64,000 nucleotides of DNA from Megalonaias nervosa (Eukaryota; Mollusca; Bivalvia; Unionida; Unionidae), in assembly GCA_016617855.1 (NCBI GenBank), contig JAECUM010001118.1, positions 23,975 to 87,974 of the forward strand, in the 5' to 3' direction. A program made the translations under genes and the position numbers. Positions 36,701 through 48,700 of this stretch are shown in pieces; position 1 is the first letter of the stretch, and each line of letters starts with the position of its first letter. The notes beneath the pieces are model-generated. The model did no database searches. It was not told the DNA's origin and worked only from the letters and a program-made list of their open reading frames with translations.

Positions 36701-39700
36701 ATGCAATCATATCCTATTACTGTATACGCATATGTCAAAATCTGATTAAGACCGATGTTAATCTTATCAAAATATAACTCAAACTGAAAGTCATTTTAAA
36801 ATACATGACCTGTCTTTCACATATATAACACATTTATTATCTTCCTTTCTTGAAGGTTACTTTAACACATATCAATACATCCTCAAAAACCAAATTAGAA
36901 ATATTTTCTACATCATGTGTGTGTGTGTAAGAACTGCGCAGTGTCTGTTGTAGTACATGCAACAGTTGGATTTTTGCAAACTTTTAAATCACTGAAAATT
37001 TAATCAAATGCAAAAAAATTGTGCATTACATTTTTCAAACCATAACCAGATCTAATATCATTTCAAGAAATCCTTTCTTAATCCTGAAAAATTGCTCTTT
37101 TTTAAAAAAATGGAGGGAAATCCCCCCTCTCCCAGCACCATTTTAAATTCTAAAATAGACCCCAGTTTCTAACAAAGTAATTTTATATCAACAAAGGTCA
37201 ATATGAACTTTGCCTCCAACCAACCAAACGACTTTTAACACTGAGCAAGAGTAATAAAGTTTGTTCCTATGGATCCAACAGAACACTGGAAAACCAATCT
37301 AAGATATTAGCTAGAAACATGTTCATAGAAACATGGCTGCTCTACCACGATGCCTGAAATTACCGAAAGTTACCTGAGGTGTGAAGGATGGATGAAAATA
37401 TGGACAGAGAAGGGTACAAATATATGCCCCTACCACTCTTGAGTTGGGGCGACATACAAATATTATTAATCAAATTTAACAAGTTACATTTTATCCGAGT
37501 TTAAAGTGCAGCTTCTATTTCTAACATTGCTGTGTTTTTAGTGATTAAACTGTTCCACGATGCAAAGATTTTCTTCTGCGACATGCTAAAGCAAAGATTC
37601 AGTATCAAGAAAATACATGCTTTACAGCATTTTAAAGACAAGATTTTATTTGAGATATTATGACTAGAAAAAATAATGCATCAGATACCGAACTGAATGA
37701 ATACTATTTATTTTGCATCTTTAAGAATTAGATAAGAAATATCCAATCATTTTAAATATGGCGAAGCTTCAGAAAGATCTAAATTGAAAGCTTAATCTTG
37801 TAGGAATTAACAGAGTCGATTATTTGGATTTTAAAATACTGCATTATATCTGTTACTAATTAATGCGGAATGTTTTATAATGAATGCAAATGTTTTAAAG
37901 TTTCCGATTTCAAGAAGTCTTGATGATGTCCACAGGATAATAAAGTTTATGTATTTCTACCGATTTTTTTAATATATAAAATTCAGCTATAATTAAAAAT
38001 AAAATCTTACTGGTTTTTGACTTCCTTCTATGAGAATCTAAATGTATTCAAAATAACAAGATGTATGACAAAATCCAGGCTACATGATTCTATGAACATA
38101 AAAAAGTAGGTAATGAAGAATTAAATGCATTTTTTATTATTTTTTGACAGACCTACTGATTTTATCTTTCCTTTCATTTTACTTTTCTGCACTGACCAAT
38201 CAAAATACAATTAATCTCTCTTGCTGTATTAATTCATATTAACATGTACTTCTCTTCAAATTTCAAAGATGCATGCAAAACATTTATAACACCAGTTAAG
38301 TGTTTAAATTTCAGGATTATCTTCCCTGTTCTTAAAAAAAGACATGCATTAGAAAATCCTCACATTTAACAAAAACAAAGGAGGTGCTAAATTTGTATGT
38401 CAGTTGTAACAAATCATTTTAATACTTAATTCTAATCTCCATTAAGGAAATAAGAAATCTAAATGAACATGTAATAATGTTAGTGTGAAACACACACAGG
38501 CATACATGTCCCAGATGGCTGAATGAATAATGAGTTACCAGTTTCATTTCCCAATAACAACTGAAAATAAGTGCATGAAACAAAGCAGCAGTAATGTTCA
38601 AAGAGATGATAGAACAGTCCCCAAATACAACAATATCCACTGAAAACTAAATTGAACTTTGATTTTAATAATACAGTATCACATCACAAACCAAGAAATA
38701 AATTTTTTGCAATTCCATGATAAATATAAAGAAAAAGAGATATAATCAAGTTTAATGAGTGAGAAGGAAAGAAATAAGTCACCTTTCATAATGCGTATAG
38801 TATGAAATATAAAACAAGATAATGTGACAGAAACTATTTCCTTAAAATTTAGAAAAGTATGGAACTTTCAGTTATTTGGTTATTCAATGTGGTCACTGAA
38901 TAATTGAACTGGAAATGTTTTTAAAGTTCTAACACATTCCTGAATAAAACTGACCATATTTAAAGTATGTTTACTGTCCTAGTACCATATCAAATATTAC
39001 ATACAATTGTACACAATGAATCTCAGTTTACTGTCCTCCTACCACATCAAATATTATAAACAAAACATACACAATGGATTCATGTCATGATTACAAAGTG
39101 AGAAGTCTGTACAACAGAATTATGAGAAGCTGAAGGAAGCATGTATTATCAAATGAGCCTATCATTTTTAGGTTTGTGAAGCTAACTACAGGTCACCAAT
39201 ATCTACCGTATATACTCATTTGTAAGTCAAGATCAATTTAAAACACCACAGACATATATGTGATGCTTGATTTATGCCAATTTGATTTATGTGCTTTCAT
39301 TTTAACACTGTTTAATGAAGAAATAACATCCAATTTGAACCACTGTGCTTGTTCGTATGACATCACTGGTACCATGTATTGTGACTCATGCGCAGCTCAT
39401 GTATATGCATTTACATTATTTTTGCTTTATGCCATAACCTCAGGAATGCATCTATATTGTAAATCAAGCTTCAACTGTATGGCATTGCATAATACACTGG
39501 CAGATCAGGGTCTGTGTTGTTTGCTCTACTGAACAGTCCTACAGTGGATTATGTAACAGCAGATCTAGGTCTATGCAGTTTGCAGCTGGATTTGACTTGT
39601 AAATGAGTATATACGATACATTACAGTTCAAGTGATTAAATATATCAATAAAGTCATAAGGCATTGTGTTGATATGAATAATAATTGCCATCATGTATAG

Positions 39701-42700
39701 ACAAACTGACAAATAAAAGAATAATGGTAAAAGGACTATAGTAGAGAAAATGTTAAAGATCCTTCATAAAACACATGGTGCAGTGTATCCAAGTGTATTC
39801 ATTTAAATTTGAAAATGAAACAAAACATCCAGTACCTCTACTTTAAGTTAATCTTAAGACATTCAACTGTGAAGAAAAAAAACTGACATAGATGACGTTG
39901 ATAATAATGATATAAATATGACCAACAAACACTTTCTTACTGAATGAACTGATCAAAAATTTTAGTTACTAAGTAGACAGACTAGCTTAGAAAGTGAACA
40001 TCCAACAAGGAATAGTAATGGCAGGACTTTAATATAAAAAAGTTACTTATGAAGTTTGTTTTCATCTAATAATGAAACTGTGCATACAAATATGAATTGA
40101 TTTCATGAAATTTCTAAGGTCACCTAGCTTGAAATACAATTTGTTGCATTCAAGACACAAGTTTTCTGGCCCTATTTGTAGCATTAACTCCAATGAAAAA
40201 TACATGCACTTACCTCCCCCTGTATCACTTTTAGTTGAACTGAACCTGGTGTGCCCTTTGCCTATTCTTCTGTAAATTAAAAAAAAAAACACAAACAAAT
40301 TAAATCAGCAGTAAATTGGTTCCTTATACCTTATATGACTCAATTAATATCTGGTCCAAAGTACTCTCCCGTTTTTCTGTAGCTTTTTAAATTACTTTAA
40401 GTCCTGTGTACTTTCCCTTCTTTCTGTAGCTTTTTAAATTACCTGAAGTCCTATTTCACAATGGAAGAAATCAAAAGTAAATTTCCATGTAATGTGATGT
40501 AGATTGTGCAGAAATCATTTTTCTTATTTTCTGAGGTCAAATTTGAATGACTTCTATCTTATCCTATGTGCAAGCTGGCCACTGAGTCCGTAGATCTAAA
40601 TAGTATTGTGCAGAAACCCGTCTTCTTTTATTCAGTCAGTGACTTTAACCGTTTGATTCCCAAACCAAGAGTGTTATTCTTTACTCCAAGTAGAAGATAC
40701 CCACAAAGTTTCATGAAGGTATGTGCTGTAAAACCAAAGTTATGTGGAAAAAGAAAAGTTAACAGCCAGACAGGGTCACAGCATAATATGCTCCTCCAAA
40801 ATGGTGACATTAAGAAGTTAAGTGTTAGTACTGGTCAGCCTGGTGTCAGGATAATGTGACTGGGTGGGACATGAGACATCGCTAGAAACTGCAGACATAG
40901 TAGCGATATGACTGCAAAACTGTTAAAGCTACTTTAAAAATTCCCCACCCACCCACCCACCCACACACAACCTGACAACTAAGAAGTGAAAAGTAAAACA
41001 AATGATCAGAACAGCTTCTTCAGGGCTTTCTCACACCTACTTAACTGCAAAATTTTACTGCAAAGACCTACCCCAGAGTATTGGACTCATATCCCCTGTC
41101 CTGACTAGCTGATCTGGCACGGACTCTGGCAGCTTTGGTGTTTTCCCCGCTGTTGAGAGAATTACTACTTGATGATTCACTCAGCTCTCCCTGGAGGGCT
41201 TTCTGTTTGGCAGCATCCAGCGTGTTCAGCAAGGCATCTGCCTGGTCTTTAAAGTGCTCAGAGAATCCCCAAAAGGCTCTAAAGCAAGCACAGACAAATT
41301 AGCTAGACTATATAATCCAAATTTCAAAGTTATTTACATAAAGTGGGAAAACCGAGATGTCATCCTGTGAGCAGATTTATAACATAATAAATTTTCAAGA
41401 GAATAAATAATGTATGCAGTCCTCTGATTCCTCAAGCAGAAATAACCTACAACACTGTAGACCCAAACAACTGCTATCGATCTCACTTATGTTACCTTTC
41501 CTCGGTAATCTTCCAACCTAATGTACCCTCTTGATCTCAGCCATTATTTTGCTCAAACTGACATTTTAATCACCATTTTTTGTTACATATAACAAGCACT
41601 ATTTATATACCTTTTCTTCTTATTTTCACAAGAAGGTGAAGGTTGTACAGTAAAACCTAAAAAAAAAAATTCCAGGTCAATCTGATGAGAAAACCATGGC
41701 ATAATTCCTAATGAAATACAGTGGCTGGTTTGTGCTCAATAGCATTCTTTTATGCTAATAAACTAAAGTCTATGTACCAGTCCATGTTGTTTTGACAGAA
41801 GGATCATAAAAGAATGCCATGATAATTAAAAAATATAAAAACTCTTAAAACTGATGCCACCAGAAGAAAAATGACGTCTACATTAAACCTATTCTTTGTG
41901 AAGCAAAAAAACAGGCGCACATAGTAGATATATCCCACATTACCATATCAAACTCTGAAACTGGTAAAAACACCATCATACTGGCGACATAAGTTTACTT
42001 ACTAATGCAGGTGAATAAAAATTGTTGTAATATCTATATCATGATTTCTAAATGTTTACTTTCTGGAGAGGGCCCTGGCCTCCGAGTCTGCATCACTGAT
42101 ACCCTTCTTGATGGACTCCTGGATGATGGCTATGTGTTTCTCCAGTATATGCGTTGGCCACTTGTGCAGAATCTCATTTAAAAACTCAAAACAATACCTG
42201 AAAAGACCGATGATGAATGATGAAAACAAGAAAATCATTGCAATAAATTGTAAGGAAAAATAGGCAGCACTGGAAACTAATCAATGCTTTGTTACTTAAA
42301 ACATGGTTACTTCAGACTTAACAAAAACAAATTCCATGACCTTTTCCAAAACTTTTTCAGGACCATTTCACAAAACTCAATGACCAATGATCAAACCTAA
42401 TTGTGTCATGTTCAAAACATGATTTTTTAATCAGTGCTTGAAAAAGCAGTTATCAATTTTTTTAAACTCCTCTGTCAGATATTCCATGACTTTTCCAAAA
42501 CTTTGCAAGGTTTTGAGAAATTCTATGACTTTTCAAGTGCCTTGAAATTAACATTTCATATAAATTTTTTCCAAGATTCCAGGGCTTGCGAGAACCCGGT
42601 TAAAATTGGCATTCAAATGTGTTACTATACCATCCACAAGGTTACTTATTCAATACTCTTCTTCATCCACACCCAACCACCCAACCCAAAATCTTAAGGC

Positions 42701-45700
42701 AATTAATCTGGAAAATGCTAAGAAAACAATTTTTTAGTAAATTATATTTCTCTGAGAATACTTACCCAATCACATTACATTAGGAACATTGGCCTGCTAC
42801 CTTGTGAGTCCAGCCCTAGTACAAGATGAAAATCATCTTTTCTAGTTCAATAAACAAAGGGCAATAACTCTTGCCCACTACCTCCCTTGGCACTGTCCAG
42901 TTTGCTAGTTTTTAGCTGAGCAAGGAACTAACAAGGATTCTCGCATGGCAGGGTGGTTGGCAGGGTTTTTAAGTACTGTGAGTGGGTAAGTATTCTCGGA
43001 GAAACATAATTTAATTAAACATTTTTGTTTTCTCCTTCAAAATACATTCCCCAATCACATTACGTTAGGTGAATAAGCAATAGGAGGAGGAGATGCTGAG
43101 CATCCGACCTCTACCTCAGGTATCCTTCTAGGAAGAATAGCTGGATTCCACATGTGAATGATAACCTGTTCTCCTGATTACATAAGCAACACAGCCTATG
43201 ATGGACTTGTGACCCGGACATAATGGTTAAGAAGATGAATTTTAAATCATCTTACCTACAAAATTTAAACAGTGAATCCAATGAAGCTAACAGGCTGTGT
43301 TGATTGGTCTAGTTGAGACTGTTGGCCATCTGTGTTGCCACCACTGGACCTACCAGATTCAAAATCTCTGATAAAAAGGCTCAAAAGGTTGATTCTGCAT
43401 GCTAGCCAACAGCTTCTTTTATATCTTGGATTGAAATGTTGTGTTTGAATGTGAGACTCGCAGGGATGGCTCCAAGCTTCTAAGCAGTAATCTTCATGAG
43501 GTGACTCTGATCTGGTGAGATGTCAGAGTACACCAAGTGTACAACACACTTCAGCCATGATGCAAGGGCTTGAGGGGTGATATCCTGTGTTCCAGCTCAC
43601 ACCGGAAGGAAGAGGCATTTGCGCATGCCACAGCTTGTCTCTGTGCGTTTCATGTACAGCTTGAGAGTACAAACTGGATCTTGCATGGTTGCTGTTCTCG
43701 ACTTTTCTATGGAAGACAGCAAGTGGGTGATGACTCTTTGGTTACTGACAGACGGTAACCAGTTTTGGGCTAAAAAGCCTGGTTGTGTCAAGAGAACCAC
43801 TGAACCCTCCAATCTGAAGAGAGTCTGGGTCAACATAAAGGGCATGCAGCTCGCTTATCCTGCATGCGGAAGCTAAAGCTATCAGGAAACATGACTTGGA
43901 TTATAGTGACTTTAGCGAAGTGTGGGCTAAAGGTTCAAATGGATTCAGGATTGGTTTAATTTGGAAACAGAGTGATGGATTTTGGTAGACGAGTCCAAAG
44001 AGGTCTAATATATCCTATAGGTCTATATCATTCCCAAAATCATGTCTGCCATGATGCTGGAATGTGTCCAATATCAAGGGATGGTAGCCTTTGACAGAGA
44101 TTGGAACCAAATGTTTCTCCTCAAAGAACCAGAGAAAAAAGTCGTTCAGTTCTGGGATTGAGGCACACAGAGGGATGATGTTGCTGGTATTGCACAAGTC
44201 CCTGAAAACACGCCACTTTCCCTCAAAAGCCTTCAGAGTGGAAGGCATTCTTGTGCTTAGATTCTCTCCATGTCTTAAGTTTTGAATTGTTTGTCTCGCA
44301 AGTCTGTCCTGATAAGAGCCAAGCATGTAAAAGAGGAACAGACAGTTTGAGCTGGGAAGGAACACCCATGACCGTGATTGCGAAAGAAGATTCCAGTTGG
44401 CTAGAATCTTCCTGGGCAGATCTGTTGCTAGAAAGAGTAAATCAGTGACCCTGGGAGGTGCTATCAGAAACATCTTGCCATTCTGACCATTCCTAAATGA
44501 TTGACAGTGCATCCATGGCCCAAGCTTTTGGGTCTGGAACAGTAGAGATGAAGGCAGGTAGCTTGTGATTCCACCATGCCATGAAGAGGTCAATAATTGG
44601 ACGCCCCCAGAGTGCACAGATCCATGTGATGACCGATTGATGGAGAGACCAGGGAATAGGGAGATCAGTGAGCTCAAAATATGGTTTCTTACTGCCTTTG
44701 TATGATTCTTCCTAGGGATAGATATTGATGCACATGACTGAGAAGATCCCCTGAGGCGGTTCAACATCCCTTCACGCTGGCAGGGGCTGAGTGGTTCCAA
44801 ACACCCATGTTGTTAAGTGGCAAGATGGAGGGGCAGTTCCTGAAGCTGCCTGACTCCAAGCTCTATTCTTCCTCCAAAATAATAGTGACCCTAACTGGGT
44901 TGTCTAGAAAAGGAAGGGATGACAAGATTTGGAGACATGGATCACTGACATGTGACATGTTGTATTCAGAATAAATTGGCAGAATCTGTCAAAGTATTGG
45001 CCATGGTATAGTGAGAAGCCCTGGCAAATGACCCTAACAATCCTGGTCATCACCTCCCAAGCATGACTATTGTGGGTGTCTCTGTCAAGTCTGAAAGGTG
45101 CCAATGAGGCAAAATCCAACAATGAAGAAGGTGTAACAACATCCCGAATCAGCTCTAATGGGCATGGAGCACATTTGTCCATCTTATAAAACAGATAAGT
45201 GGACATATGAACAGCTACTATACTCCTGTCAAGTGCCAGGAGATCAGAACTGAAGGTGTCTTTCGCCTTAAGTCCATTTCTTCCTCCTCGTCGAGATCTA
45301 TCAATTCCTTGGAGTAGCTGTAGGGGGTTGAAGGCATTCTGAAGTAACCAACACCTGATAAATGTTCTCAACAGTGGCTTGAAAGCAAAACTTCAGTCAC
45401 TTCCAATGTAGGATCTAAGTAAGATATGAAGGATGGTGAAGTGAAGACATCTGCCACACTCACTGTGTGTCAAGGCCCAACTGGGTCTACCTGCTCTGGA
45501 GAAGATTTACCAGGCAGAATGAAGACTCAGTTCCATTCCGATGAAAATGTCATTAGCTCTCCCTTGTTGACAAGCAACGAACATACAGAAGTCTGGCACA
45601 GTGGGCTGGTTTGCCCTGAGAATGGTTGGCCTGTAAGCTGCCAGTATAGAAGACAGTCCGGCTATCACCAGTACCTTTTTGGACTCGTCTACCAAGGGCC

Positions 45701-48700
45701 TGGCAGGACAGACAGATTTCTCACTGAAATCTCTGTCATAGAGAAGACATGTCACCAATGATACATTTAGATGGATAGATCTGTCACTAAGATCCCTGTA
45801 AATCATAGTTGGCGGGAACGATTCATCAAAAATAACTAATGTTGGAATAGCTGGACAGCAAAATGGCCAGCGATGGTGCGGTTTTATTATGCATTAGACT
45901 CAATAGATCTGGTACAAACCCCATTCATCCAGACTTACAGGCCTGAAGGCCATGCTTGGCCATGCAGGGGTACTTGCGCCCACTGGGCTGCCTAAAATTG
46001 AGGAACACTGCCCCAATGGGTTGGTGTTAGCTGAGAGTCTTCTCAAAAAGTCTCCCATGATGGACAGTCGGTGGTGGCTGTACGGCCTGAATCAGTCTTT
46101 CCAACAATGAACCATAGAATGTCTTCCTTGACTTATTCTATCTTTCCTTCCATTCAATGCCGAATAGACTATTGCTCTGAATGTGTATTTCATGCATTTA
46201 GTAGACGTTTCTCCTGAAATGACAGAAGAAGAAAACAAAGCACAGATTATGAAATCAATATGTGACTAACTAGCTAGAATAGAAGCCCGGACTTCCTCTG
46301 ACTACGTATTACAGATGCTGCATATCACAGATGGTGTATACTCATTATAAACAAAACAAGAGTCATGGTAGACTTTCATGCTCTGAAGTTGCATAAATAG
46401 CATTTAAATGACATTTTACTGAAATGACACAAGAAGAGAAAGCAAAGTATAAATTAGTAATTCATCAAGTTACTAACTCACCAATATAAAAATATCCCCC
46501 TTTACAAATGATGGAATCAAAAAAGTCTGTGCCGCATGTGAAACTTGTAGATTATGCTTTGAACTTATGCATTTCAAGTATTAAGTTGACCATTCTACTG
46601 CAACAAGAAGGGAAAAACAAAGCATAAATTAGCAATGCAGCATGCTAAAACCAACTTCATTACAAATGGAGCAAGCAAAATAGTCAAAGTTGTGCTAACT
46701 TTTAATGACCTTGCAAAGGTCAATGATAGCGTGGTGTGACTTGGCCTTACAAGGAACAAGTCCCCAAAGGTGACATAATCGCTCAAATTTGGCAGAAACT
46801 GCAAAAATGAAAGTATACAAACTGTAGCAGGATGAATAATCCACACAATAAATCAAAAAGAAATGTTGGACGAGTCAATTAGAACACAAAAATGGCATGG
46901 ATTGTTCGAGGATAAACTAGATGATGTTATCCATTTCAGTAATGAAGCTAAAAACGAGGGACCTGGCGGTGCCAAGAGGAGGTAATGGGCAAGAGTTATT
47001 GCCCTTTGTCTACTGAACTAGGCAGAAAACAATTTTCATCCTTTAGTAGGGCTGGATTTGTGAGTTAGCAGGCTAGTATTCTTATTGTAATGTGATTGGG
47101 AATGTATTCGAAGGAAAAATCACATTTATTTGAGAGGCACCACTTTCTTTTGATCTTGTGCTTTAAGCAAACCTCAAATTTTGAGACCCAATGAAATATA
47201 ATCTATTTATATACAAAGAAAAAAAAAATGCTTCTAGCTCAACAGATGTACATCAGCAAACTGAAGGCCCAATGAAATGTACTCTATTGTGTTATGTTTG
47301 GAAGGGGGTTTTCTTATGGCACAGCAACACTCTAAAGGACATGTCATGCTGATGCAACCTTTGCCCACCATGGTAGCCAATCCAGACATATATGATATTA
47401 AGAAGCCGAGTATGAATAACCTACAAAACATAAGGTTCATCCCCCTCCTCATGCATTCATCAAATTTTCAATCATTCTTGCTATACCGCATTCAGCACAC
47501 AACATGTTCTGCAGTTATCAACCCCAACTACCAATTAGTAGTAAGCAAGATTCTTTCAATGACAGTCGGCATGGTGTAGTCTTTTAATTGAGGAAAGCAC
47601 AGAAAATGCAGAAAAACCCTCATCTTGGATAGGTGACCATTTATCCTTGCAAATGCTGCAATTGGGATTGGTCCATAAACCCATAAGGTTGCAAAGTAAG
47701 GTCTTACTACTAAGTGATCAAAACCTGCCATCATACCTATGAATGTCATTAAGATGATATGGCTTCCTGCACACACAGCCAAGACAGGAAAATGTTGTGC
47801 ATAAGGATAAGATCTTTATAAATACAGCATTACCACAGCAAAGTTTTAGTTAAATACAGCTACTGATGTTGATAGGTAAGGCCCTTCAAAGCCTGTAAGA
47901 AAGAATCTTCAAATTGTTGCTGTCACCACCACTGTTGCCACTGGGAAAATGTTAACTATGCTTAACATTTCACTGATGCAAAAACAACACTTATGCAATA
48001 GGAGTACATTCCCAAGTTCTGTAATAGGTCTCTTTTCAGACGGGGCTGATGGGTTTTGGTGTCTGCAGTTTCAAATAGGCCTAATGGATTTAGGTCTCTG
48101 CAGTTTCAAATAGGCCTAATGGATTTAGGTCTCTGCAGTTTCAGATAGGGCTAATGGATTTAGGTCTCTGCAGTTTCAGAAGGGGCTGATGGGTTTAGGT
48201 CTCTTCAGTTTCAGATAAGGCTAATGGATTTACCTTCTTATAATGCTGGCCTTGGAGCTGATGTTCTGTGTGATGATTGGAATGAGTCGTGGAGCAAAGG
48301 TTTGCTAAAAAGAAAAGTTAAATGTTTAGCAGTTTTGGTTTCAAGTGGACCACTATAAAAGTTCAGGTTTTTATAACACAAGTTTTCCAAAACAAAATAC
48401 GGAACAGATAGCAGTAAAAAGAGAAAATGACGCACAACACCTTGTATCGATTAAATGTAAAACAGAACTTACCATGAAAACACCATGATCATATAGATAA
48501 CATTTTCCATGAATATGCCATGATCATATAGATAAAATTTTCATAAATGTGCCTTGATCATATTCCATAATCATATAACATTTTCCATGAATATGCCATT
48601 ATCATATAGACAAACATTTGCCATGATTATGCTATGATCATATAGACAACAGTTTCCATGATATTGCTATGATCATACAGATAACATTTTCCATGAATAC

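Larger units (their letters stand above)
42738..47122 (-). mobile_element. Decayed DIRS-type tyrosine-recombinase retrotransposon
   Basis: About 4.4 kb, read on the minus strand. Termini are inverted repeats of about 150 bp: left 'cccaatcacattacattagg' to 'ggcaataactcttgcccact', right the inverse at 46,975-47,122. Just inside the 3' terminus (42,984-43,072) an internal complementary region joins the complement of both outer ends. This layout defines DIRS1-like elements. Coding traces include an RNase H / capsid-linker stretch with WSLHQSV and WGRPIIDLF (44,655-44,575) and the tyrosine recombinase (44,240-43,370). Stops and frame changes show it is dead. It is shorter than a typical DIRS element of 5-6 kb, so the gag/RT part is probably deleted. 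It sits in a CLASP intron, transcribed in the same direction. Confidence 0.92.

Noticed and set aside
40566..40859. 97-codon plus-strand frame
   Set aside because: It spans a dispersed-repeat tail and a SINE fragment.
44015..44800. 261-codon frame as an independent host gene
   Set aside because: Its content and a second frame of the same DNA match DIRS recombinase and RNase H-linker parts, within the inverted termini of the element.
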